64,000 nt of DNA from Bradyrhizobium sp. LTSP885 (lineage in GTDB: Bacteria; Pseudomonadota; Alphaproteobacteria; Rhizobiales; Xanthobacteraceae). How positions within the stretch are numbered: the first letter of the stretch is position 1; every line of letters begins with the position of its first letter. The stretch lies in assembly GCF_000938305.1 (NCBI RefSeq), contig NZ_JYMT01000002.1:1-64000 (forward strand), in the 5' to 3' direction. The translations under genes and the position numbers were made by a program. Shown here one piece after another: positions 17,583-25,184 of this stretch. The notes under the pieces were generated by a model, which saw nothing but the letters and a program-made list of their open reading frames with translations, was not told where the DNA came from and made no database searches.

Positions 17583-17819
17583 GTCTTGGGCACTCCTGAG
17601 GTGGCGCCGTGGGCCGGCGCCGGGTTTGAGGTAACTCGCACGCTGGTTTCGAACTGCTGTCTCGCTAAACAGCGCATAACAGTCAATTGAAAGTAAACGT
17701 CCGTCCGATGATGACGTAAAAAGCGGTTTTTTCGGGCCATCAACAGCAGATGTCCCGGAAAACAGTCGGTTTTCCGGGACATCTGGTTCGATTTAATCGA
17801 GATGAACGAGGATTAGCGG

Positions 17820-18146
17820 TTAATCGCAAACCCTGACTCTGCGAACGCGCCAGCCGTAACCGTCCCAGAAGCGCTGACGTTGCAAGTAGCAGTCGGGACC
17901 CGGGCCGTAGCCTGGATCGGCGACATAGGCCGGTCCGGGCGCGTAGCCGTAGCCAGGGCCGTAACCGTAGCCTGGGCCGTAATATCCGTTCTGCGATGCG
18001 ATCGCGCCGCCGACGATGGCGCCGCCGATCAATCCTGCAGCGACGCCGGCGGCGACACCACGTTGTGCGTGGGCGGGGGCGGGCACCGCCACAGCCGAAA
18101 CCGCCAGAGTGGCGACGGCGCAAAGCGCCAGCAATGTCTTCTTCAT
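17820..18146 (-). CDS. Small secreted glycine-zipper protein, paralogue
   Basis: This 108-aa protein has a signal peptide (LALCAVATLAVSAVAVPAPAHA). The Gly/Ala zipper GVAAGLIGGAIVGGAIAS is almost identical to that of the gene at 17310. A GYGPGYGYGPGYGYAPG repeat follows, and the end FWDGYGWRVRRVRVCD again carries paired Cys. GTGAGG ahead of the ATG at 18146 decides the start. The pair arose by tandem duplication; the Gly-Tyr repeat is the main difference. Function is unknown, probably an envelope or periplasmic protein. Confidence 0.85.
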   Translation of the reverse strand: MKKTLLALCAVATLAVSAVAVPAPAHAQRGVAAGVAAGLIGGAIVGGAIASQNGYYGPGYGYGPGYGYAPGPAYVADPGYGPGPDCYLQRQRFWDGYGWRVRRVRVCD

Positions 18147-18336
18147 GACCTCACCCTTTCCCGGGAGCTGCGACAGCTTGCAAAGCGGTCTGGTGGCCAA
18201 ACTTCCATATTTCGCTTGAATGTTCAATGAACGAGGTCGCCGCATTTGGTGACGAATGGCCATAGTTTGGAGATGTTCTTGCGGTGCACAAATAGAGAAC
18301 GGGGCTACTGATGCCGCACAGGTGGAGACGGGGGTG

Positions 18337-18618
18337 ATGAGTGGAATGGCGACGTTCATGATCGCGGTCGCCGGCACCTCGCTGGTCGTCTTTGTCCTGA
18401 TCAGCGCGAAAGCGAGCCGTGGTGCCAGGCGGAGCAGCGCCGCAGGTGACGGTGCGGCCAGTGGTTCCAGCGGTGATGCCTTGAACCTCGGCTGGCTCGG
18501 AGGCGACAGCTCAGGCAGTTCTGCGAGCTGCAGCGGTGACAGCTTCAGCGGCGATTCAGGCGGTGGCGACTGCGGCGGCGGTGGTGGCGATGGAGGCGGC
18601 GGCGGAAGTGGCGACTGA
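18337..18618 (+). CDS. Small membrane protein with Gly/Ser/Cys-rich tail
   Basis: This 93-aa protein is of no recognised family. The ATG at 18337 follows GGAGACGGGGGTG. One hydrophobic segment (ATFMIAVAGTSLVVFVLISA) is followed by a short basic stretch (KASRGARRS), so the tail is likely cytoplasmic. The tail is low complexity, rich in Gly, Ser and Asp, with two spaced Cys and a Gly-Gly-Asp end. Because the tail is simple sequence, the gene call rests on the RBS and the helix. Confidence 0.6.
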   Translation: MSGMATFMIAVAGTSLVVFVLISAKASRGARRSSAAGDGAASGSSGDALNLGWLGGDSSGSSASCSGDSFSGDSGGGDCGGGGGDGGGGGSGD

Positions 18619-18667
18619 CGCCAATCGCGAGACCGTGCCCGTGAACAGGGCCGGTCGCGGAATGAGT

Positions 18668-18684
18668 TTTAGACTCGTTCCAAT
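18668..18684. promoter_or_regulatory. Degenerate ICE (Irr) box upstream of bfd
   Basis: TTTAGAC-TCG-TTCCAAT matches 11 of 14 arm positions of the iron-control-element palindrome TTTAGAA-N3-TTCTAAA. It lies about 110 bp before the bfd start. The perfect version is in front of bfr at 19140-19156, which makes this weaker one more credible. Confidence 0.55.
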
Positions 18685-18796
18685 CTGAATCCCGCATCAG
18701 TTTGGAATTGCTTCAAAAAGCGTGTTTTCCTTTTGCATCCGATCGAGCCGTTCAATAGATCATTTGTAGCATCACCAATGGACCTGCCTTTCTCCG

Positions 18797-19066
18797 ATGA
18801 TTGTCTGTTCCTGTAACGTCCTCAGCGACCACGATGTCCGCGCCGCCGTGACGGCCGGCGGCGCGCCGACGCGCAATGCCAAGCAGGTCTATGGCTGTCT
18901 CGGCTGCAGCGCCGAATGCGGCCGCTGCGCGCGTACCATCAAGGCCATCATCGACGAGGCGCTTGGCCCCTGCGCCAAGGCTTGCTGCACTGGCTGCCCG
19001 CACGGCTTTTCCCACGCTGCCAACGAAGACGAGCCGGCCGCCGAGTTTGCGCTCGCGGCCTACTGA
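18797..19066 (+). CDS. bfd: Bacterioferritin-associated [2Fe-2S] ferredoxin
   Basis: This 89-aa protein passes electrons to bacterioferritin so that stored ferric iron can be reduced and released. The cluster ligands are C4 and C6 (MIVCSCNVLSDHDV) and C41 and C44 (SAECGRCARTI). Further Cys at 34 and 37 and a Cys-rich tail (CAKACCTGCP) go beyond the classical 64-aa Bfd. Bfr follows on the same strand 132 bp later with an ICE box between, so both genes are expected to respond to iron through Irr. Confidence 0.93.
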   Translation: MIVCSCNVLSDHDVRAAVTAGGAPTRNAKQVYGCLGCSAECGRCARTIKAIIDEALGPCAKACCTGCPHGFSHAANEDEPAAEFALAAY

Positions 19067-19139
19067 GTCCCCTGCAAATCCCCTGTTTTCTTTATCCACG
19101 CGCCGCTTCCGCGGAGGGTTGCTCTCGCCGGTAATCTGA

Positions 19140-19156
19140 TTTAGAAGCGTTCTAAA
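19140..19156. promoter_or_regulatory. Perfect ICE (Irr) box upstream of bfr
   Basis: TTTAGAA-GCG-TTCTAAA is a perfect match to the iron-control-element palindrome bound by Irr in rhizobia. With the next base on each side it makes a 19-bp interrupted palindrome (19139-19157). It lies 42 bp before the bfr start codon, in the core-promoter zone, which suits repression of iron storage when iron is low. Confidence 0.9.
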
Positions 19157-19198
19157 TTAGAATCCGGCCGATTTTGGCCGCGACAGGTGGAGTGGATC

Positions 19199-19687
19199 AT
19201 GCAGGGCGACCCGAAGGTCATCGATTATCTCAACAAGGGGCTGCGCAGCGAACTGACCGCCATCAACCAGTACTGGCTGCACTACCGGATGCTGAAAAAT
19301 TGGGGCCTGATCGAGATGGCCAAGGTCTGGCGCAAGGAATCCATCGAGGAGATGGAGCACGCCGACAAGTTCGTCGATCGCATCCTGTTCCTGGACGGCT
19401 TCCCGAACCTGCAGGTTCTTGATCCCCTGAAGATCGGCCAGGACGTCAAGGAGATCATCGAGTGTGACCTCGCCGCCGAGATCGGCGCACGAACGCTGTA
19501 CCAGGAGGGGGCGACCTACTGCCACGGCGTCAAGGACTATGTCAGCCGCGACCTGTTCGAGCAGCTGATGAAGGACGAGGAGGACCACATCGATTTCCTC
19601 GAGACCCAGCTCGACCTGATCAAGCGCATCGGCCTTGAACTTTACACCCAGAAGCACGTCGGCCATCTGAAGGGCGAGGAGTCCTGA
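19199..19687 (+). CDS. bfr: Bacterioferritin
   Basis: This 162-aa subunit forms the 24-mer haem-containing iron store. All ferroxidase-centre residues are in place at the usual numbers: E18, E51, H54, E94, E127 and H130. The haem ligand M52 is also present. The start MQGDPKVIDYLNKGLRSELTAINQ is typical; GGTGGAG precedes the ATG at 19199, so the upstream GTG at 19187 is not used. A perfect ICE box sits in its promoter and bfd lies upstream, so regulation by Irr is expected. Confidence 0.97.
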   Translation: MQGDPKVIDYLNKGLRSELTAINQYWLHYRMLKNWGLIEMAKVWRKESIEEMEHADKFVDRILFLDGFPNLQVLDPLKIGQDVKEIIECDLAAEIGARTLYQEGATYCHGVKDYVSRDLFEQLMKDEEDHIDFLETQLDLIKRIGLELYTQKHVGHLKGEES

Positions 19688-19784
19688 TCGGCTTCGCTCG
19701 GGATCGGAGACCATCCCTCAAAATTGCGAGAGGGCGTCCATCTGGGCGGCCTCTTTCGATTCTAGCGGGTGGATGTCGGGTCGG

Positions 19785-20198
19785 TCAGTAGCACCGGGTG
19801 ATGTTGACGGTCCGATCTCCGCCGCGTCCAGGGACGACCACGCTCTCCGTGGGGCAACTCGACACATAGGGACGATCGGACGGCACCACCGCCGGCGGAT
19901 ACCGATGCGCCCAGTCCCAGGGAACGTCATAGGTGGTGGTATAACGGACGTCGTTCGAGACCGGCGGCGCAACCTCGGTGAGGGGTTCGCCGGACGGACC
20001 GTCATAGTATCCATATCCGCCTGCGACCGGCCAGAAGGTGCCGGGCACGCGCCCGTGATGCCGGAAGGCTGGATGTGGGGACGTGAACGCGCCGCGCGGC
20101 GCTGCTCCCGATCTCGCGAAAGTCTCGGTCGAGGACGCAGACATCAGCGCTGCAACGCCGAGCGACGCAACAAGCGCCGCAGATATCCGATACGCCAT
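19785..20198 (-). CDS. Secreted hypothetical protein
   Basis: This 137-aa protein has a signal peptide (SAALVASLGVAALMSASSTETFA) and a Tyr/Pro/Gly-rich mature part (WPVAGGYGYYDGPSGEP, TTYDVPWDWAHRYPP). Two Cys (SSCPTESVVVPGRGGDRTVNITRCY) near the end could form a disulfide. The end VVVPGRGG...TVNITRCY recurs in many bradyrhizobial small exported proteins, but no function is known. A GTG 12 bp upstream is an alternative start. Confidence 0.75.
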   Translation of the reverse strand: MAYRISAALVASLGVAALMSASSTETFARSGAAPRGAFTSPHPAFRHHGRVPGTFWPVAGGYGYYDGPSGEPLTEVAPPVSNDVRYTTTYDVPWDWAHRYPPAVVPSDRPYVSSCPTESVVVPGRGGDRTVNITRCY

Positions 20199-20383
20199 GG
20201 CACGCACCAACTCTTCGGTTACGAAGGATTGTGCGGACGCTAAGCCGCGTCCCGTCGCGCCCGCAAACCCATACTTAATTAATGGTTAAGAAGTAATGTT
20301 AACAGGGGGGGCGCCGCCTCAAAAGGGCGCGAGGCTATTCGTATTGCGTCAAAGCTGCTGCTCTTGAGTTCCTGCAGAACGGC

Positions 20384-20800
20384 CTATCTGAGCTTCCGCC
20401 ACGGCCAGTCGATCACCCCGGCGGAATAGAGCGCCCACCAGACCAGCACCGGCTGAAATGCCAGCCGCGGCCCGTGGTAGAACCAGCTGTTGCTGATGTA
20501 GGGCAATGCGATGCCGTCGATCGCGTGCTTGATATTCGCGGGCCAGACGCAGATCGCATAGGCCGCGAGTGCGACGCCGGCCCACCAGCGCAACGGCTTC
20601 GTAACCAGCGCCGCAGCGCCGGCGAGCTCGCAAATCCCGGTGATGAAAATCACCTGCGGGGCGAACGGCACCCAGGATGGCGTAATGGCAAGCAGCTTGT
20701 CGGGCACCCAGAGATGCGCAATGCCGGCCGCGGCGTAGATCGCAGCGAGGGTCCAACGCAGGATGGTACGGATACGTTCGTCAGGTGTGGCGGAGATCAT
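20384..20800 (-). CDS. DoxX-like membrane protein
   Basis: This 138-aa protein has four hydrophobic helices: about residues 12-32 (ILRWTLAAIYAAAGIAHL), 48-72, 75-95 and 108-130. The order and the GIAHLWVP and ITGICELAGAAAL segments fit the DoxX/DoxD-like family of small membrane proteins, with no settled function. ATG at 20800 is used over the GTG 15 bp upstream. It lies alone between two secreted-protein genes, next to a palindromic repeat. Confidence 0.8.
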   Translation of the reverse strand: MISATPDERIRTILRWTLAAIYAAAGIAHLWVPDKLLAITPSWVPFAPQVIFITGICELAGAAALVTKPLRWWAGVALAAYAICVWPANIKHAIDGIALPYISNSWFYHGPRLAFQPVLVWWALYSAGVIDWPWRKLR

Positions 20801-20843
20801 CAGCGGACCTAACACGGCTCCGCAGTGCGCACCACGCGGAACG

Positions 20844-20948
20844 CTAGAGCTATTCCGTTCCGATGGAATCGGAACGGTGCTCTAGATTCTTGTTTTGACG
20901 CGTTTTCTTCACGCGAACCGGTATCCACTTCGCTTGAAAACGCTCTAG
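20844..20948. repeat. Palindromic intergenic repeat, type CTAGAGC
   Basis: Outer arms CTAGAGC (20844) and GCTCTAG (20942) are inverted. Inside, TTCCGTTCCGATGGAATCGGAA forms one hairpin. The segment GACGCGTTTTCTTCACGCGAA follows. This layout is common between genes in Bradyrhizobium and Rhodopseudomonas. It occupies almost the whole gap between two genes on the minus strand. Confidence 0.8.
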
Positions 20949-21298
20949 ACCGCGTCGGCGGGGACAAAACAGCTGATGATGATGCCGCCGCGATGATGCA
21001 CATACCACACGACAGCTTCGCCGACCGGATTGCCGCGATCGCGGATCACCGCACGTTCGGGCACCATCATCCACTCGCCTTCGATCGGCACCCAATAGGC
21101 GCCGTCGCGGACATCGTAACTGGTGCGATGGCCGTCGGAGATGTCACAGCAGGGTACGCCGTTCGGCGCCATCACGCTCTTGAACCAGGCGCGAATGTCA
21201 GATGGCACGTTGTCGTACTGACCGTTGTCGAACGCGAGCGCTGCGCCCGCCAACGTCGAGAGCCACGCAAGCAGGGCGATATGCGTGAACCTTCGCAT
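20945..21298 (-). CDS. Secreted hypothetical protein
   Basis: This 117-aa protein starts at ATG 21298, preceded by GGAGGATCCGG, and has a signal peptide (FTHIALLAWLSTLAGAALA). The mature part has PCCDISDGHRT, a repeated Cys motif, and EGEWMMVPERAVIRDRGNPVGEAVVWYVHHRGG. It ends shortly after a lone Cys (ISCFVPADAV). This resembles periplasmic proteins annotated only as hypothetical in rhizobia. The stop lies within the outer arm of the palindromic repeat. Confidence 0.8.
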   Translation of the reverse strand: MRRFTHIALLAWLSTLAGAALAFDNGQYDNVPSDIRAWFKSVMAPNGVPCCDISDGHRTSYDVRDGAYWVPIEGEWMMVPERAVIRDRGNPVGEAVVWYVHHRGGIIISCFVPADAV

Positions 21299-21452
21299 CC
21301 GGATCCTCCACGTAACATCCCGGCTGCCCATGCGCGGCGGACGACGCATCGGCGAATCCATTTATTGCCCGCAATTAGGCACGAACCGCGCACGAGATGC
21401 ATGCTCAAAGAATGAGCGAGGCGGCGCGGCGGAATTTGATGCGCTGCGAAAA

Positions 21453-21799
21453 TCAGGCACGCTTCGCGGCGCGCGGTTTCGCGGCCGGCTTCGCCGCGAG
21501 ATTGTCCCACGCCATCGTCAGCGCGCTGCGCAACGTCGCCGGGTCGGCTTTCGCAAGCCGGACATTGGTGCTGCCGCCCTTGCCCCAACCGCCCGGCACC
21601 GGCCGGAAGATCTCAGGCTCCGCCGCGACCACGATCGCCTGCTGCTCCGGCGTCAGCTTGACCATGCCCAGGCGTCATCGGGATAGCCAAGCGTCGCGAA
21701 AATGCGCTTGCCGACGCGGAAGTCGGCGTGGCCCTGATGCGCACCCTCGACCGTGTCGGGCAGGCTCAACGCAGTCTTGCGGAAGCGGCTTTGTGACAT
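21453..21799 (-). pseudogene. MmcQ/YjbR family gene with a single-base frameshift
   Basis: The first part (from ATG 21799) reads MSQSRFRKTALSLPDTVEG through RVGKRIFATLGYPDDAWA. The second part, in another frame, reads MVKLTPEQQAIVVAAEPEIF through RSALTMAWDNL. Together they make one ordinary 115-aa MmcQ/YjbR-like protein. They join at about 21666, where GCATGG stands for an expected GCCATGG, so one base is missing. Either the gene is broken or the base is a sequencing or assembly error. YjbR proteins have a CyaY-like fold and are thought to bind DNA. It lies just downstream of the alpha/beta hydrolase start region on the same strand order. Confidence 0.85.
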
Positions 21800-21821
21800 G
21801 GCGCTGATCCCAGGGTTCAGC

Positions 21822-22883
21822 CTACATCGTTCGCTGCGGTGCAGTCTGCAGCAGCTCCTGCAATTGTTTGGCGTAGAATTTTGCGTCGCCGGTAGTGAGA
21901 TGGCCGCGCGTCTCGGTGCTGGCGGGGACGAGATAGATCTTGCCATTCTTGATCCGCTTCACCGCAGCCTCGGTGACGCCGGTCTCCGCAGGATTGCGTT
22001 CATCGTCGGCGGCATTGATCGCGAGCAGAACAGCCTCGATCTTCTCCATTCCAGCCGACGGATCGTAATCGTGCGAGGCTTCCCATTGATAGACATAGTC
22101 GTTGGCGTCTGATGTGACCGGCAGCGCCAGTTGGTCGTCGACCATCTTGTCGGCCTGCGCTGCTGATGGCGCCAAAGTCTGGTAGCCGAGCGTGCCGCCG
22201 GCACTGGCGAAACGATAGGCCGCGACGGCGTATTTCATCATCCGCGGCTGGCTCGTGTAGTTGCCGTTGTTGTAGTCGGGATCGTTGCGGATCGTCTCCA
22301 GCATCATCCGGCGCAGGATCCAGTTGCGCGCCGCCATCGCGGTCGGCTGCGATGCCATCGGCACCAGCACGTCCATCATCTGCGGATAGCGTACGCCCCA
22401 GACCCAGGTATGCATGCCGCCCATCGAGTTGCCGATCACGAGTCGCAGATGCTTGATGCCGAGGCCCTCGGTGACGAGCCGGTACTGCGCATCGACCATG
22501 TCGTCGTAATCGTATTTCGGAAAGCTCGTCCGCATCACATCCGACGGTTTCGAGGATTTGCCGTGTCCGATGCCGTCGGGGATGATGATGTAGTATTTCG
22601 ATGCGTCGAGCGGCTGGCCGGGCCCGTACAATTCGCCGGCGAAGCTCGGCGTCAGCATGCTGGCTGCCGAACCGCCGGAGCCGTGCAGCACCAGCACCGG
22701 CTGTCCGGTCGGCGCGCCGACCGTGGTGTAGTGCAGCCGCAGCTCCGGCATGATCTCGCCGGTGTGGAACTTGAAGTCCTTCGCGATCCACTCGCCGTCC
22801 TGCGGCGCAGGATAATCTGCAGCCATTGCCGTGACCGATATCGAGACGAGAGCGACTGCAAGCGCGGCGCACAAACGGATCAT
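21822..22883 (-). CDS. Secreted alpha/beta-hydrolase (homoserine acetyltransferase-like)
   Basis: This 353-aa protein has a signal peptide (LCAALAVALVSISVTAMAA), so it should act in the periplasm. The fold is that of MetX-like alpha/beta hydrolases: oxyanion-hole strand LVLHGSGGSAASM, nucleophile elbow GNSMGGMHTW with the catalytic Ser, and the late His in ETRGHLTTGD. Although the fold is MetX-like, the signal peptide argues against methionine synthesis; an esterase or acyltransferase on an exported substrate is more likely. GGGGAG before ATG 22883 fixes the start. Confidence 0.88.
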   Translation of the reverse strand: MIRLCAALAVALVSISVTAMAADYPAPQDGEWIAKDFKFHTGEIMPELRLHYTTVGAPTGQPVLVLHGSGGSAASMLTPSFAGELYGPGQPLDASKYYIIIPDGIGHGKSSKPSDVMRTSFPKYDYDDMVDAQYRLVTEGLGIKHLRLVIGNSMGGMHTWVWGVRYPQMMDVLVPMASQPTAMAARNWILRRMMLETIRNDPDYNNGNYTSQPRMMKYAVAAYRFASAGGTLGYQTLAPSAAQADKMVDDQLALPVTSDANDYVYQWEASHDYDPSAGMEKIEAVLLAINAADDERNPAETGVTEAAVKRIKNGKIYLVPASTETRGHLTTGDAKFYAKQLQELLQTAPQRTM

Positions 22884-22982
22884 CGTGTTTCTCCCCGGGC
22901 ACGGCGCGTTCGTCCAGCCGCTCGGGCGCGAGCCTATCATGACGGCGACCGTCGCGCGCAGGGCTGAGGTGGAATTGTCGAG

Positions 22983-23384
22983 CTAGCCCTCCCTCAGCAC
23001 ATTGAGGGCATACCATCCCCAATAGACGCGGTGGCGCCGGATCAGGCCGTCCTCGATCTCCATGATTTCGACCAGGTCCATCTGATCGCCCTCAGGCGAC
23101 TGGCGCGGATATTCCCATGTGAGGACGCGGCCGTCGCTGAAGAAACCCTGCTTGAAGCGTTTGCGCTGCGGCGGATTGGTGCGGAACACAAGCGTGATGA
23201 ACTCGCGCAGTGCATCCTTGCCGCGGACAATCCCCTCGCGCGTCTGCATCAGGTGCTGAACCAGCGGGCTTTCGATCGAGGCCTCGGACGCATAGAGCGC
23301 CAGCGCCGCCTCGAGATCCTTGTTGCCAAGGGCCTCGTCCCAGAGCCTGTAGATGCGTTCCGCATCGTTCCTGTCGGTTGTCAT
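22983..23384 (-). CDS. SnoaL/NTF2-like protein
   Basis: This 133-aa single-domain protein has an NTF2-like cone fold by its pattern: helix AERIYRLWDEALGNKDLEAALALYASEASIESP, then strand-rich GKDALREFITLVF and VEIMEIEDGLIRRHRVYWGWY. Members range from polyketide cyclases to steroid isomerases; catalysis cannot be judged. It is divergent from an ArsR-type regulator 140 bp away, which may control it. Confidence 0.82.
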   Translation of the reverse strand: MTTDRNDAERIYRLWDEALGNKDLEAALALYASEASIESPLVQHLMQTREGIVRGKDALREFITLVFRTNPPQRKRFKQGFFSDGRVLTWEYPRQSPEGDQMDLVEIMEIEDGLIRRHRVYWGWYALNVLREG

Positions 23385-23523
23385 GGCTGTTCTCTTTCTC
23401 TCCGTTGACCTGTGCCGATCAGAGCGGATAGGGCGGCTGTGATGTTTCAGGAAAATCTGAAATGAGTTTCGAAGCCTCCGGATTGCAGGTAGGACTGTTC
23501 CGATCGATTTGGAGGACGAAGCT

Positions 23524-24216
23524 GTGGGATCATCCGGTCAGTCCGTGCAGACGGGATTCGCGCGGATCGCCGAGGCGCTGGGCGATCCGGCGCGCGAGGC
23601 GATGGTCAGCGCGCTGGCCGACGGCAAGGCGCTGCCCGCCGGTGAGCTTGCCTCCGTCGCCGGCATCTCGCCGCAGAGCGCCAGCGCGCATCTGCAGAAG
23701 CTGGTCGATGCGCGCGTGCTGTCGGTCTGGGCGCAGGGCCGGTTCAGGTATTACCGGATCAGGGACGACGACGTTGCGGCGCTGATCGAGAGCCTGGTCG
23801 ACCTTGCAGCCAGAGCGGGCGCCGCGCGCAAGCGTGTGATGCCGGCCGAGCAGCTCAGGCAGTCACGCACCTGCTACCATCATCTGGCGGGCCAGCTTGG
23901 TGTGTTGCTGTCCAATGCGCTGATACGGCGGCGGCTCGTCGTGGTCGATGGCCGCGCCGGCCGCGTGACCGAACAGGGGCTGGCGTGGTGCCGGGCCGAG
24001 GAGATCGATTTCGATCCGGCGCGTCAGCCGCATCTGCGCGCTTGCAACGACTGGACCGAGCGCGTGCCGCACCTCGCCGGTCCCTTTGCCAACGCCGTGC
24101 TGGCGCGGCTGCTCCAGACGCGCTGTGTTGCGCCGCACCGCATTCCGCGTGCGCTGCGCATCACGGACCGGGGGCGAGCGTTCTTCGATCGGCTTGGCGT
24201 GCAGGTTCCGTTCTGA
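23524..24216 (+). CDS. ArsR-family transcriptional regulator with C-terminal extension
   Basis: This 230-aa protein begins with a winged helix-turn-helix (IAEALGDPAREAMVSALADG, then GISPQSASAHLQKLVDARVLSVWAQGRFRYYRI). A C-terminal half of about 120 residues has a conserved RTCYHHLAGQLGVLLSNAL segment. GTG at 23524 has a perfect GGAGG eight bases ahead, so the upstream TTG at 23509, which overlaps that site, is rejected. No Cys metal site like ELCVCDL is present, so it is not a metal sensor of the ArsR type. It abuts the convergent gene at 24217 with no gap. Confidence 0.88.
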   Translation: MGSSGQSVQTGFARIAEALGDPAREAMVSALADGKALPAGELASVAGISPQSASAHLQKLVDARVLSVWAQGRFRYYRIRDDDVAALIESLVDLAARAGAARKRVMPAEQLRQSRTCYHHLAGQLGVLLSNALIRRRLVVVDGRAGRVTEQGLAWCRAEEIDFDPARQPHLRACNDWTERVPHLAGPFANAVLARLLQTRCVAPHRIPRALRITDRGRAFFDRLGVQVPF

Positions 24217-24462
24217 CTAGCGGCCGTCCTCGACTTCCGTCTCCGGGCGGTCATTGCCGGCCGCGGTTTCGGTGTGCCATTTCCCGTCTGATGTCTCGTA
24301 CTCGATCGCCTCGGTGCGCCCGGGCACGCGCTGCTCGGCAGCGACGCGTCGCGCGGCGGCAAGTGCCGCGGCATGGGTCGGAAACGGTTCCGAAAACACG
24401 CCGCTGACGGTATAGGCCCAGCCGCCGTCGTGCTGGACGACCTTGTAGATCACGTGGCTCAT
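24217..24462 (-). CDS. DUF2188-like small protein
   Basis: This 81-aa protein (MSHVIYKVVQHDGGWAYTVSG start) fits the DUF2188 pattern: one small beta-rich domain, with FSEPFPTHAAALAAARRVAAEQRVPG as the helix. The function is unknown. GGAGAGG precedes the ATG at 24462. Its stop codon is directly adjacent to the stop of the convergent ArsR gene. Confidence 0.82.
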   Translation of the reverse strand: MSHVIYKVVQHDGGWAYTVSGVFSEPFPTHAAALAAARRVAAEQRVPGRTEAIEYETSDGKWHTETAAGNDRPETEVEDGR

Positions 24463-24577
24463 TGGAACCTCTCCGCCGTGGACGATCAGGGGTGCCAGAC
24501 TAGACCACGATGTCGCATTTTGCAGCAGCCGATCGTCCTTGAGGGAGCAACCCATGACCGGGGACAGGGAGACCACC

Positions 24578-24844
24578 ATGTGCCGCAACATCAAGACGCT
24601 GTTCAACTTCGAGCCGCCCGCTACCGAGGACGAGATCCAGGCCTCGGCGCTGCAATTCGTGCGCAAACTGTCCGGCTTCAACAAGCCGTCGCTGGCTAAC
24701 GAGGCCGCGTTCAACCAGGCCGTGACCGAGGTGTCCGAGACGGCGAGAAGGCTGCTGATCTCGTTGCAGACCACCTCGCCGGCGCGCGATCGCGAGATCG
24801 AGGCGGAAAAGGCCAAGGAGCGTTCGCGGCTGCGGTTCGGCTGA
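24578..24844 (+). CDS. DUF2277 family protein
   Basis: This 88-aa protein starts MCRNIKTLFNFEPPATEDEI, the hallmark of DUF2277. The helices (ASALQFVRKLSGFNKPS, FNQAVTEVSETARRLLISL) and a charged tail follow. An ATG 24 bp upstream (24554) is also possible, but the family starts at MCRN. No function is known. It is divergent from the DUF2188-like gene. Confidence 0.9.
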   Translation: MCRNIKTLFNFEPPATEDEIQASALQFVRKLSGFNKPSLANEAAFNQAVTEVSETARRLLISLQTTSPARDREIEAEKAKERSRLRFG

Positions 24845-24929
24845 GATTGGCGCCAGTCCGTGATCCAGCTCACGGACCAGCGGCGCAGCACCAGGCAACA
24901 TCGCCGTCCACCCGGCCCGGAGCAACGCC

Positions 24930-25133
24930 ATGAAGCCTGCCGTCCTGCTCACCCTCTGTTCGATCGCATTCGCCGTTCTGTGGACCTGCGGCATGCTGTG
25001 GTCGAGCGGGGTGATCGACCGCACCAATGTCATCATCCTGTCGATCTGCGGGGCATTCGCAGGCGTCGCCTGGTACTACGCCATGCGCTGGGTGTTCCAG
25101 TTCATCCGCCTCGTTCCGCCCGGCGATCGCTAG
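24930..25133 (+). CDS. Small two-helix membrane protein
   Basis: This 67-aa protein is almost wholly two hydrophobic helices (VLLTLCSIAFAVLWTCGML and IILSICGAFAGVAWYYAMRWVF), ending in a short polar tail. No family is recognised. Sensible helix spacing and position in an otherwise empty gap support it. Confidence 0.65.
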   Translation: MKPAVLLTLCSIAFAVLWTCGMLWSSGVIDRTNVIILSICGAFAGVAWYYAMRWVFQFIRLVPPGDR

Positions 25134-25184
25134 ATCGCCAACGCGCGAACCGCACGCTGTTTGGCGTCCGCGGAGCTGAACGCG

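Noticed and set aside
21822..22883. metX assignment for the alpha/beta hydrolase
   Set aside because: A signal peptide and lack of methionine genes argue against cytoplasmic homoserine acetylation.
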